A stretch of DNA of 16,142 nucleotides from DATLZB01 sp035574175 (lineage in GTDB: Bacteria > Pseudomonadota > Alphaproteobacteria > Rhizobiales > Hyphomicrobiaceae). The notes under the pieces are model-generated. The model saw only the letters and a program-made list of their open reading frames with translations, did not search any database and had not been told where the DNA came from. A program made the position numbers and the translations under genes. Positions 7,763-14,486 of this stretch are shown in pieces. The number at the start of each line of letters is the position of its first letter. The first letter of the stretch is position 1. The stretch covers positions 1-16,142 of the forward strand of contig DATLZB010000245.1 of the NCBI GenBank assembly GCA_035574175.1, written 5' to 3'.

Positions 7763-8926
7763 ATGGGTGGCGACAGCAGGAACTCGATCGCTTTCATCGA
7801 CCTCGCCGCGCAATACCGGCGCATCGGCGGCCGTGTTGATCGCGCGGTAAAGCGTGTCCTGGAGCACGGCCAGTTCATTCTGGGACCCGAGGTTGCCGAG
7901 CTCGAGCGCAGGCTTTCGGAATTCTGCGGGGCCCGACACTGCATCACCTGCGCCAATGGAACCGACGCGCTGCAGCTGGTGCTGATGGCTGAGGGCATCG
8001 GCCCGGGCGACGCCGTTTTCGTGCCAGCCTTCACCTTCGTTGCAACCGCGGAGGTCGTATCTCTGGTCGGCGCGACACCGGTTTTCGTCGACGTCTCGCG
8101 AGAAACCTTCACGCTCGATCCGGCCAGCCTTGAGGCTGCGATCGAAGAGGCCGTGCGGCGCGGACTGAGACCGCGATGTGTGATTCCGGTCGACCTGTTC
8201 GGCCAGCCTGCCGACTACCATGCAATTCGTGCCGTGGCCGAGCCCCATCACCTCGTGCTGCTAGCCGATGCCGCACAGAGTTTCGGCGCCGCCAGGCACG
8301 GACGGCGCGTCGGTACCCTTGCCGACTATACCGGCACCAGCTTCTATCCAGCCAAGCCGCTCGGTTGCTACGGCGACGGCGGGGCCATCTTCACCGATCG
8401 CGACGAAGCTGCGGAACTTCTGCGCTCACTGCGCCATCATGGGAAGGGTCGCAACCAGTACGATAACGTTCGCGTCGGCCTCAACAGCCGCCTGGATACG
8501 CTGCAGGCAGCCGTCCTTCTGGAGAAGCTTGAGCTTTTTGCAGAGGAGATCGGCTTGCGACAGGCGGTGGCGCACAGGTATGCGGAAGGTCTGGCCGGCG
8601 CCGTCGGAGTGCCGACGCTGAGCGATGGCGTGGTGTCGGTGTGGGCTCAATACACGGTGGTGGTGACGGAACGCGATCAACTGCTGGCAGCGTGCCAGAA
8701 GGCGTCGGTGCCAACGGCAATCTACTATCCGGCGCCGTTGCACGTGCAGCCTGCATACCGGCATTGCCCGGTAGCGCCGACCGGCCTTGGCAGCAGCGAG
8801 TGGCTGGCGCGGCATGTGGTCAGCCTGCCCATGCATCCCTACCTCGATGCTGACATCCAGGATCTGATCATTCGCACCGTGCGCGATGCCGTGCGCGCGG
8901 CGGCGGGGGCCGCGGACCATGCCTAG
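7763..8926 (+). CDS. gnnB: DegT/DnrJ/EryC1/StrS-family PLP sugar aminotransferase, GnnB-like
   Basis: 387 residues, the normal length for the family. It opens with FIDLAAQYRRI, a typical start in WbpE/GnnB-like members. Key sites are ANGTDAL (64-70), PAFTFVATAE (88-97), LADAAQS with Asp169 and Gln172 binding the cofactor, and FYPAKPLGCYGDGGA with the PLP Lys198. Family members transaminate a 3-keto or 4-keto nucleotide sugar using glutamate. A GnnA-type dehydrogenase two genes downstream points to UDP-3-keto-GlcNAc as substrate, giving UDP-GlcNAc3N for diamino lipid A. A WbpE-type role in O-antigen synthesis is the alternative. The start at ATG 7763 follows a G-rich stretch; the frame is open from 7658 but lacks family similarity there. 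The last 8 bases overlap the acyltransferase gene, implying translational coupling. In the 270 bases before this gene I see no convincing promoter, only an isolated TTGACG at 7575-7580. Confidence 0.85.
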   Translation: MGGDSRNSIAFIDLAAQYRRIGGRVDRAVKRVLEHGQFILGPEVAELERRLSEFCGARHCITCANGTDALQLVLMAEGIGPGDAVFVPAFTFVATAEVVSLVGATPVFVDVSRETFTLDPASLEAAIEEAVRRGLRPRCVIPVDLFGQPADYHAIRAVAEPHHLVLLADAAQSFGAARHGRRVGTLADYTGTSFYPAKPLGCYGDGGAIFTDRDEAAELLRSLRHHGKGRNQYDNVRVGLNSRLDTLQAAVLLEKLELFAEEIGLRQAVAHRYAEGLAGAVGVPTLSDGVVSVWAQYTVVVTERDQLLAACQKASVPTAIYYPAPLHVQPAYRHCPVAPTGLGSSEWLARHVVSLPMHPYLDADIQDLIIRTVRDAVRAAAGAADHA

Positions 8927-9884
8927 CCTGGGCGATCTGCGCCACAGGGTCGAGTATCTGGCGACGTGCGTCATGCGCGCCCTGATCCGCGCGCTGCCTT
9001 TCGATCTCGCGGTTGGTTGCTCGGCCTTCATTCTGCGCCTTGCCGGTCCTTTGAGCCGCCGGCATCGCCGGGCGCTGGCCAACCTTGCCGTCGCGTTCCC
9101 CGAAAAGAGCGAGGCTGAGCGTCGCCGCATCGCGATCGCCATGTGGGAGAACATGGGAAGGGTCCTCGCCGAGACCATGCGGATGGATCAGATCGCGCAG
9201 GAGCCGCACCGCTTCCAGGTAATCGGTGGCGATCGGCTCGGCACCGATGCCGGATCCATCGGACCTCTGGTGATGGTCACCCTGCACATGGGCAACTGGG
9301 AGCTCGCGGTCTGGCCTTTCACCGTCTCGGGGGGCAATCCGGCCGGCGTGTATCGCCCTCTGCCCAACCCTTACGTCGACCGGCTGCTTTATCAGCAGCG
9401 TTCCCTGCTCTTTCGAGGTGGGCTGTTCGGAAAGGGCAAGACGGACGCGACCGGGCACCGCACCGCCCGCCTCATCACGGACTTCGTCAGGAAAGGAGGG
9501 TGGTTGGGCTTCGTTTGCGACCAGGTCGACCGGCGCGGCCTGCCCGTGCCTTTCTTCGGCGGTTACGCCAAGGTCACGCCGGCGCCAGCCATGATCGCCA
9601 GGCATGTGGGTGCCGAACTTTGGCTGGTGCGTTGCCTGCGAGGGGTTGCCTCCTCTTTCAGCGTCGAGATCAGGGAACTCAAGGTGCCGCGGACGGCCGA
9701 TCGGGCAGCCGACGTGCAGACAGCCATGGCCGCCATATTCAAGCAATTTGAAGATTGGATACGGGAGCGGCCCGAGCAGTGGATGTGGTGGAACACACGC
9801 TGGGTCGAGGGCCCAGTACCGGGACCGCGCGGAGGGCTGAGTTGGCAGCAGGATCAACGGATTGGGGTGGAGGCGGCCAAATAG
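8919..9884 (+). CDS. Lysophospholipid acyltransferase (LpxL/HtrB-like lipid A late acyltransferase)
   Basis: 321 residues, close to the usual 300-320. The catalytic HX4E motif is HMGNWE (His123, Glu128). Other landmarks are RRALANLAVAFPEKS (50-64), CDQVDRRGLPVPFFGGYAKVTPAPA in the middle and PEQWMWWNTRW near the C-terminus, all LpxL hallmarks. The N-terminal hydrophobic region (about 15-45) would anchor it to the inner-membrane cytoplasmic face. Family members transfer an acyl chain from acyl-ACP to the hydroxyl of a lipid A primary acyl chain. ATG 8919 overlaps the aminotransferase stop (ATGCCTAG), which fixes the start and couples the two genes. Lying between GnnB- and GnnA-like genes, it may act on diamino-sugar lipid A. 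LpxL, LpxM or LpxXL specificity cannot be told. Confidence 0.9.
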   Translation: MPSLGDLRHRVEYLATCVMRALIRALPFDLAVGCSAFILRLAGPLSRRHRRALANLAVAFPEKSEAERRRIAIAMWENMGRVLAETMRMDQIAQEPHRFQVIGGDRLGTDAGSIGPLVMVTLHMGNWELAVWPFTVSGGNPAGVYRPLPNPYVDRLLYQQRSLLFRGGLFGKGKTDATGHRTARLITDFVRKGGWLGFVCDQVDRRGLPVPFFGGYAKVTPAPAMIARHVGAELWLVRCLRGVASSFSVEIRELKVPRTADRAADVQTAMAAIFKQFEDWIRERPEQWMWWNTRWVEGPVPGPRGGLSWQQDQRIGVEAAK

Positions 9885-10006
9885 GATATAACTCCGGAGC
9901 CGGGATCGGGACGCCCGCGAAAATGGTCGTTCATCGTGAGGCGTTCTGATCGAGCAGCCGATCGGCGGGGCTGGCTCAACTGCGCAGCGAAGGGCTGGGA
10001 AGAGCA

Positions 10007-10981
10007 ATGCTGGCCACTCCAATCCGTACTGCCGTTGTCGGGGTCGGCTATTTCGGGGAAAGCCACGCCAAGCACTATGCGTTAAACCCGCTGGCCAAGC
10101 TGGTCGCGGTGGTCGACATCGACGAGGCGAGGGCCCAAGCCGTGGCCCAAAAGTTCGGTGTCGAGCACGCGACCGACTACCGTTCTCTCGTCGGCCGCAT
10201 CGATGCTGCGAGCGTCACGGTGCCGACGCCGCTGCATTTCGAAATCGCACGCGACCTCATCGACTGGGGGATCGACGTGCTCGTCGAAAAGCCGATCACC
10301 GATTCGCTGCTCTCCGCCACCGCTCTCGCCAGCCTGGCCGAGCAGCGTCAGCGCATCCTGCAGGTCGGTCACATCGAACGCTTCTCGGCCGCGTACCGGG
10401 TGCTCTCGAAAATGATCACGCGCCCGCTTTACATCGAGAGCTACCGCATCTCTCCCTGGAAGGCGCGCGGCTCGGAGGTGGACGTCATCCTCGATGTGAT
10501 GATCCACGATATCGACATCATCATGGGACTCGACCCATCTCCTGTAATCAAAGTGGACGCCGTCGGCGCGCCCATCCTGAGCAAAAGGTCGGACCTGGCC
10601 AACGCTCGGATCGTGTTCGAGACCGGCTGCGTTGCTTCCGTGACGGCTAGCCGGGTCAGCTACAAGACCGAGCGGCGGCTGCGCGTTTTCCAGCCCAATA
10701 ACTACCTGGTCTGCGACTTCGCCGACGGGCGCATCTTCGGCTATTCGCTGCGCGGCGATCCGGCCAGCGAAGGGGTTGGGGCAATATCGACCGAGTCGGT
10801 CGAGATCCCCAAGGAGGACAGTCTGGCTAATGAGATCGCCGCGTTCCTCGCGTGCGTAGCCTCACGCGCCAAGCCGTCGGTGGACGGCCGGGCGGGGTGC
10901 GAGGCACTGCGCGTTGCAAGCCTGATCAGAGACAGCATACGTGAGCATTTCGAGAGGGTCGAGGCGCGGTTTTCGCGCTGA
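10007..10981 (+). CDS. gnnA: Gfo/Idh/MocA-family oxidoreductase, GnnA-like UDP-GlcNAc 3-dehydrogenase
   Basis: 324 residues. An N-terminal Rossmann fold has VGVGYFGESH (Gly12, Gly14, Gly17) and the family signature VEKPITDS with Lys95. The C-terminal substrate domain has LDVMIHDIDIIM (His167 is the likely catalytic His). The segments VGHIERFSAAY, PLYIESYRISPWKARGSEVDV and ANARIVFETGCVASVTASRVS match the subgroup that usually lies in lipid A gene clusters and is annotated as UDP-N-acetylglucosamine 3-dehydrogenase. The expected reaction is NAD-dependent oxidation of the GlcNAc 3-hydroxyl, with GnnB then transaminating the ketone. A GGGAAGAG ribosome site precedes ATG 10007. The 122-base gap from the acyltransferase gene holds no clear terminator or promoter. 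Confidence 0.87.
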   Translation: MLATPIRTAVVGVGYFGESHAKHYALNPLAKLVAVVDIDEARAQAVAQKFGVEHATDYRSLVGRIDAASVTVPTPLHFEIARDLIDWGIDVLVEKPITDSLLSATALASLAEQRQRILQVGHIERFSAAYRVLSKMITRPLYIESYRISPWKARGSEVDVILDVMIHDIDIIMGLDPSPVIKVDAVGAPILSKRSDLANARIVFETGCVASVTASRVSYKTERRLRVFQPNNYLVCDFADGRIFGYSLRGDPASEGVGAISTESVEIPKEDSLANEIAAFLACVASRAKPSVDGRAGCEALRVASLIRDSIREHFERVEARFSR

Positions 10982-11044
10982 AGTGGCGCGACCCAAGCAC
11001 TGCCACTCCGTTGCTGAAGGCTGGCATACCATAGAGGCGGATCG

Positions 11045-11556
11045 TCAGGGGCATGCGCCGACCGGCCCGCCGATGCGCACCGGCACGCGCCGTTGTCCCC
11101 AATCATCCGGACGAGGCTCGAAGTGGCCGGAGATTTGCGTGCCGCACGCGCCGCAGCGGCCATCCTTGGTAAGCTGCCAGCGGGTAATCTCGTACCAGTC
11201 CCTGCCGATCAGGCATGCTGCGCTGGTGGGGCAGTATGTGCTCTGGCCCGCTTCGTCGTGAACGTTGCCGGTGTCGACATAGTGAAGGCCCACCTCGCGC
11301 GCGATCGCGCGCGCTTGAGCGTGCCCGGCGAGGTATGGGGTACATCGAGCATTCTGTAGTCGGGGTGAAACGCCGTGAAGTGAAGGGGCACGTCCGGACC
11401 GAGCTTGGTCATCACCCATTCGCTCAAGGCACGCACCTCCTCGGCACTGTCGTTGTAGCCGGGGATCAACAGCGTCGTGATCTCGAGCCAGACCCGGGGT
11501 TGCCACCTCAGATATTCCAGCGTCTCGAGCACGGCCTCGAGGGCTGGCATGCCATA
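11045..11556 (-). pseudogene. Remnant of AmrS-like radical SAM gene (AmmeMemoRadiSam system), truncated and frameshifted
   Basis: Two minus-strand frames join into one recognisable C-terminal part. The first, from about 11556, reads LETLEYLRWQPRVWLEIT, then LIPGYNDS and GPDVPLHFTAFHPDYRML. After a GC-alternating run at about 11306-11314 the match moves to another frame: RAIAREVGLHYVDTGNV, STYCPTSAACLIGRDWYE, GRCGACGTQISGHF and a terminal DWGQRRVPVR, which are all typical of the AmrS C-terminus. The N-terminal part, including the CxxxCxxC iron-sulphur motif, is absent, because a stop lies just upstream of the remaining similarity. The expected CPxC pair has become CPTS. The frameshift alone could be a sequencing error, but the missing N-terminus makes this a decayed gene. 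It sits between the GnnA-like gene and the stress module. Confidence 0.75.
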
Positions 11557-11603
11557 CGCCTAATGCCAGTGCTGTGGGCATCGGTTCGCTGCTGCCGCCC
11601 GCT

Positions 11604-11618
11604 TTTACAAAACTTTGC
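11604..11618 (-). promoter_or_regulatory. CpxR-box-like direct repeat upstream of the Spy/CpxP-like gene
   Basis: On the minus strand the sequence reads GCAAA-GTTTT-GTAAA, one base off the enterobacterial CpxR consensus GTAAA-N5-GTAAA. A further GTAAA half-site lies at 11649-11653 (minus). The repeat is about 85 bases upstream of ATG 11701, in front of a Spy/CpxP-like gene followed by an OmpR-family regulator. Autoregulation through this site is an inference; OmpR-family members generally bind such five-plus-five-base direct repeats. Confidence 0.4.
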
Positions 11619-11660
11619 ATTGCGGAGAAGTCCCCGAAAACGACGGGCTTTACATGAGGG

Positions 11661-11679
11661 CGGGGCGTGCATCGCCCCG
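11661..11679 (+). other. Leader hairpin before the Spy/CpxP-like gene
   Basis: CGGGGCG (11661-11667) and CGCCCCG (11673-11679) pair perfectly over 7 bp with a TGCAT loop. The hairpin lies 21 bases before ATG 11701 and leaves the GGAGAG ribosome site free. It could be an operator, a transcript-stabilising stem or chance in GC-rich DNA. Confidence 0.35.
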
Positions 11680-11700
11680 GTCAAATCGACGGAGAGCCTC

Positions 11701-12276
11701 ATGACGAACCAGCCCGACAACTCTTCCCACCCCCAGCCGGCCGCTGCGACATCGCCGCCCCGACGCCGACGGATGTGGCCGCTCGTCACCGTGGTTGCAC
11801 TCGCCGCGACGCTGACCGGCAGCATCGCCACCCATGCCTTGAGCCAACACAGCTTTGCCCATTGGCACGGGCCGGGATTGATGAGCGGTCCGATCGATCC
11901 GGCCCGTGCCGAGGAGCGCATCGATAAGGCGGCACGACATCTTTCCATCGAGATCGACGCAACGGCCGAGCAGCAGGAGAGGCTGCGCACGATCGCCAAG
12001 GCTGCGGTCAAGGACCTGCTGCCCATGCGCGAAAAGGCCCATGCCGCCCGCCAGCGCGCCCGCGATCTGCTGACCCAGCAGTCCGTCGACCGGGCCGCCA
12101 TCGAGGCCTTCCGCGCCGAGCAGATGCAACTGGCCGAGAGCGCGAGCAGGCGGATCGCCCAGGCCCTCGGCGATGCCGCCGAGGTGCTCACCCCCGAGCA
12201 GCGGCGCAAGATCGCCGACTACCTGCAGGAGATGCGAGAGCGCAGGGCCTTCTGGTGGCGCTGGCATCGCGGCTAG
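11701..12276 (+). CDS. Spy/CpxP-like periplasmic protein (periplasmic heavy-metal sensor type)
   Basis: 191 residues. A Pro-rich cytoplasmic head and RRRR precede one hydrophobic segment (about 25-47), acting as an uncleaved anchor or signal. The rest is helical and highly charged, with LTxxQ-type elements at ATAEQQERL (87-95) and LTPEQRR (163-169), which is the Spy/CpxP arrangement. The His/Trp-rich SFAHWHGP after the membrane segment and WWRWHRG at the C-terminus could contact metal, but this is untested. Such proteins act as periplasmic chaperones or as modulators of the adjacent sensor kinase. The gene is followed after 9 bases by a response regulator and then a histidine kinase, so all three are likely one operon. 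GGAGAG lies four bases before ATG 11701. Confidence 0.82.
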   Translation: MTNQPDNSSHPQPAAATSPPRRRRMWPLVTVVALAATLTGSIATHALSQHSFAHWHGPGLMSGPIDPARAEERIDKAARHLSIEIDATAEQQERLRTIAKAAVKDLLPMREKAHAARQRARDLLTQQSVDRAAIEAFRAEQMQLAESASRRIAQALGDAAEVLTPEQRRKIADYLQEMRERRAFWWRWHRG

Positions 12277-12285
12277 AATGCGCTG

Positions 12286-12972
12286 GTGAGCGAGCGTCTG
12301 CTGCTGATCGAGGACGATTCCCGCCTCGCCGAGATGATCCGCGACTATCTCGGCGGGGCGGGCTTGCGGGTTACGTGGGCAGACACCGGTGCGGCCGGTC
12401 TCGCACTTCATGCGCGCGAAACCTTCGACGCCATTATCCTCGACCTGATGCTGCCCGACATGGACGGCCTGGAGGTCTGCCGGCACATCCGCCGCACGGC
12501 TGCCACGCCCATGCTGATGTTGACCGCGCGCGGCGATGCCATGGATCGCGTGGTCGGTCTTGAGATGGGCGCCGACGATTATCTGCCCAAGCCGTTCGAG
12601 CCGCGGGAGCTGCTGGCCCGGCTTCGCGCCATTCTACGGCGCGGCCGGGGAGCTGCGGGTGGCGACGTGATGCGGTTCGGCCGGCTCGAGATCGACCGTG
12701 GCGCGCGCGAGGTGCGCCTCGACGGCGAGGTGCGGTCGTTGACCAGCCACCAGTTCTCGCTGCTGTTGGCGCTCGCCGAGCATGCTGGCCGCGTCATGTC
12801 GCGCGAGGCGCTGATGGACAGCGTGAGAGCCGAGCCGCTCGAAGCCTACGATCGCTCGATCGACGTTCACATTTCGCGCATCCGCGCCGCCATCGAGGAT
12901 GATCCGCGCCGGCCCCGCCGCGTGATCACCGTGCGTGGCGCCGGCTACGTGTTCGCCAAGGCCCAGGACTGA
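12286..12972 (+). CDS. OmpR/PhoB-family response regulator (CpxR-like)
   Basis: 228 residues. The receiver domain has acidic Asp10 and Asp11, phosphoacceptor Asp53 (ILDLMLPDMDG), Thr80 and Lys102 (YLPKPFEP). The C-terminal winged helix (about 130-228) contains LTSHQFSLLLALAEHAGRVMSREALMD-type sequence, YDRSIDVHISRIRAAIEDDPRRP and the wing IITVRGAGYVF-like VITVRGAGYVF. It should act in the cytoplasm as a DNA-binding output of the kinase encoded four bases downstream. GTG 12286 is the only sensible start because the receiver begins at once (ERLLLIEDD); the ribosome site is weak, suggesting coupling to the preceding gene. A plausible target is the repeat upstream of the Spy/CpxP-like gene. Confidence 0.93.
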   Translation: MSERLLLIEDDSRLAEMIRDYLGGAGLRVTWADTGAAGLALHARETFDAIILDLMLPDMDGLEVCRHIRRTAATPMLMLTARGDAMDRVVGLEMGADDYLPKPFEPRELLARLRAILRRGRGAAGGDVMRFGRLEIDRGAREVRLDGEVRSLTSHQFSLLLALAEHAGRVMSREALMDSVRAEPLEAYDRSIDVHISRIRAAIEDDPRRPRRVITVRGAGYVFAKAQD

Positions 12973-12976
12973 CGCG

Positions 12977-14239
12977 ATGCGGCGCCTCTACTACCAGGTG
13001 TATCTGGTGATCCTGCTCAGCCTTGCGCTGGTGGTGGTCGTGGCCGGCATATTGTGGCGCTTGGCGCCTGGCGGAACGCCGGCCGACCATGCCCTGGAAA
13101 TCGCCGGTGCGTTGGTGGCACCGCAACTGCCCCCCAGAGGCGCGCCTGCGGGCGAGCAACAGCAGGCCCTCGAGCGGCTGCATCGCCGGTTCGCGCTCGA
13201 TATCGCCGTGTTCGACAGCGAGCGCCGGCCGATCGCGGCCGCCGGCCGTCCGTTGCCTGCGCCGCGTCAGTTCCGCGAAACCGGCGGGCGCCTGTTCGGC
13301 GTGGGAGGCCCGGCCTGGGCCATCCGCCTTCCCGACGATCGCTGGATCGTGGCCCGCGTCGCTCACCGGCCGATCCATCCCGCCCTTGGGCTCATCGCCT
13401 TCCTCGGCGCCATCGCGCTTGCGGTTGCTGTGTGCGCCTATCCGTTGGTACGGCGCCTGACCGGCCGCCTCGAACGGCTGCAGGAGGGTGTGGAGGCGCT
13501 GGGCGCCGGCAATCTGGCCGCCCGCGTCATGGTCGAGGGCCGGGACGAGGTGGCGCGGCTGGCGCAGCGCTTCAATCGCACGGCCGAGCGCATCGAGCAG
13601 CTGGTCGGCGCGCACAAGCTCTTGCTTGCCAACGCCTCGCATGAACTGCGGACGCCGCTCTCCCGCATCCGTCTGGGCCTCGAGTTCATCAAGGAGACGG
13701 TCGATCCCAAGCGCCGCGCTGAGCTTGAGCGCGACATCGCCGAACTCGACGGCCTGATCGATGAGATCCTGCTGTCGAGCCGACTCGAGGCCCTTGGCCC
13801 GACGGAACACCAGGAGGTCGATGTGTTGGCCCTCGCCGCCGAGGAAGCCGCCCGTTATCGCAGCTGCCTCGTCGGCGGCCGGCCGGTGAGCGTTGCAGGC
13901 GATCGCACGCTGCTCCAGCGCATGATGCGCAACCTGATCGACAACGCGGAACAGCACGGCGTGCCGCCCATAGAGGTCGACGTGCACCGGGAGGGGAGCC
14001 GCGCCGTCATCACGGTGAGCGATAAGGGACCGGGCGTCGCCGCCAGCGACAGCGAGCGCATCTTCGAGCCGTTCTATCGCGCGGCCAAAGACCGGGGTCG
14101 GGGCGGCACGGGCCTCGGCTTGAGCCTGGTACGGCAGATCGCACGTCGGCACGGCGGAGAAGCGGTCTGGGCCGGAACGCCCGAGCGTCCGAGCGCCATC
14201 CGCATCACGCTGCCGGCGAGGTCGCCTACGGAGGCTTAA
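12977..14239 (+). CDS. HAMP-containing sensor histidine kinase (CpxA/EnvZ-like)
   Basis: 420 residues with membrane helices at about 8-29 and 137-158 that enclose a periplasmic domain of about 105 residues. A HAMP domain follows (159-211), then HisKA with ANASHELRTPLSR (phosphoacceptor His222). The ATPase domain has MMRNLIDNAEQHG (N-box, Asn319 and Asn323), SDKGPGV, FEPFYRA and GGTGLGLSLVRQIARRHGG. It should phosphorylate the response regulator encoded immediately upstream (4-base gap). The Spy/CpxP-like product may modulate the periplasmic domain, by analogy with CpxP-CpxA. ATG 12977 was chosen; an earlier in-frame GTG at 12935 overlaps the response regulator gene and adds nothing recognisable. 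Confidence 0.93.
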   Translation: MRRLYYQVYLVILLSLALVVVVAGILWRLAPGGTPADHALEIAGALVAPQLPPRGAPAGEQQQALERLHRRFALDIAVFDSERRPIAAAGRPLPAPRQFRETGGRLFGVGGPAWAIRLPDDRWIVARVAHRPIHPALGLIAFLGAIALAVAVCAYPLVRRLTGRLERLQEGVEALGAGNLAARVMVEGRDEVARLAQRFNRTAERIEQLVGAHKLLLANASHELRTPLSRIRLGLEFIKETVDPKRRAELERDIAELDGLIDEILLSSRLEALGPTEHQEVDVLALAAEEAARYRSCLVGGRPVSVAGDRTLLQRMMRNLIDNAEQHGVPPIEVDVHREGSRAVITVSDKGPGVAASDSERIFEPFYRAAKDRGRGGTGLGLSLVRQIARRHGGEAVWAGTPERPSAIRITLPARSPTEA

Positions 14240-14259
14240 GGCTTGCGGCGCCGCAGGCC
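14240..14259 (+). terminator. Palindrome immediately after the kinase stop codon, weak terminator candidate
   Basis: GGCTTGCGGC and GCCGCAGGCC are near-perfect complements and begin at the first base after the TAA. No T-run follows. A second small stem, CGCTC-ATTC-GAGCG, lies at 14279-14292, between these genes and the convergent tRNA. One or both may help end transcription here. Confidence 0.3.
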
Positions 14260-14362
14260 GTGTGTCCAGCCCCCGCCTCGCTCATTCGAGCGGGACGTTG
14301 AGCGTGGTTCCCTTGACGATGATGTCTCCGCGGTTGCCGATCTCGATCGACCCGTAACGCGG

Positions 14363-14439
14363 TGGTAGCGGAGGCCGGGATCGAACCGGCGACCTACGGA
14401 TTATGATTCCGCCGCTCTGACCAGCTGAGCTACTCCGCC
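14363..14439 (-). tRNA. tRNA-Met (anticodon CAT), elongator type
   Basis: The 77-base minus-strand sequence folds as a complete cloverleaf. The acceptor GGCGGAG pairs with CTCCGCT (G1-U72 wobble), followed by discriminator A and an encoded CCA. The D arm carries AGCTCAGCTGGTCAGAGC. The anticodon stem GCGGA/TCCGT frames the loop ATCATAA with anticodon CAT. The T arm has GTTCGATCC between CCGG-type stems. The initiator hallmark (mismatched 1-72 with three G-C pairs in the anticodon stem) is absent, which favours elongator Met. Ile2 with a lysidine-modified CAT anticodon is less likely. It lies 47 bases downstream of mnmA on the same strand. Confidence 0.93.
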
Positions 14440-14449
14440 ACGCCAGCCG

Positions 14450-14479
14450 GATATAGAAACCGCGCTTTCCGCCTGTCAA
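14450..14479 (-). promoter_or_regulatory. Sigma-70-type promoter for tRNA-Met
   Basis: Reading the minus strand, a perfect -35 TTGACA (14479-14474) is followed after 18 bases by TATATC (14455-14450). The predicted transcript start lies only a few bases before the tRNA 5' end at 14439. The -35 element begins 8 bases after the mnmA stop codon, so the tRNA need not depend on mnmA transcription. Confidence 0.7.
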
Positions 14480-14486
14480 GCAAGGT

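Noticed and set aside
9950..9976. GATCG-AGCAGC-CGATC small stem before the GnnA-like gene
   Set aside because: A 5-bp stem is expected by chance in GC-rich DNA and has no T-run or conserved context.
12926..14152. 408-residue minus-strand open frame
   Set aside because: Antisense to the histidine kinase, whose H, N and G boxes are unmistakable.
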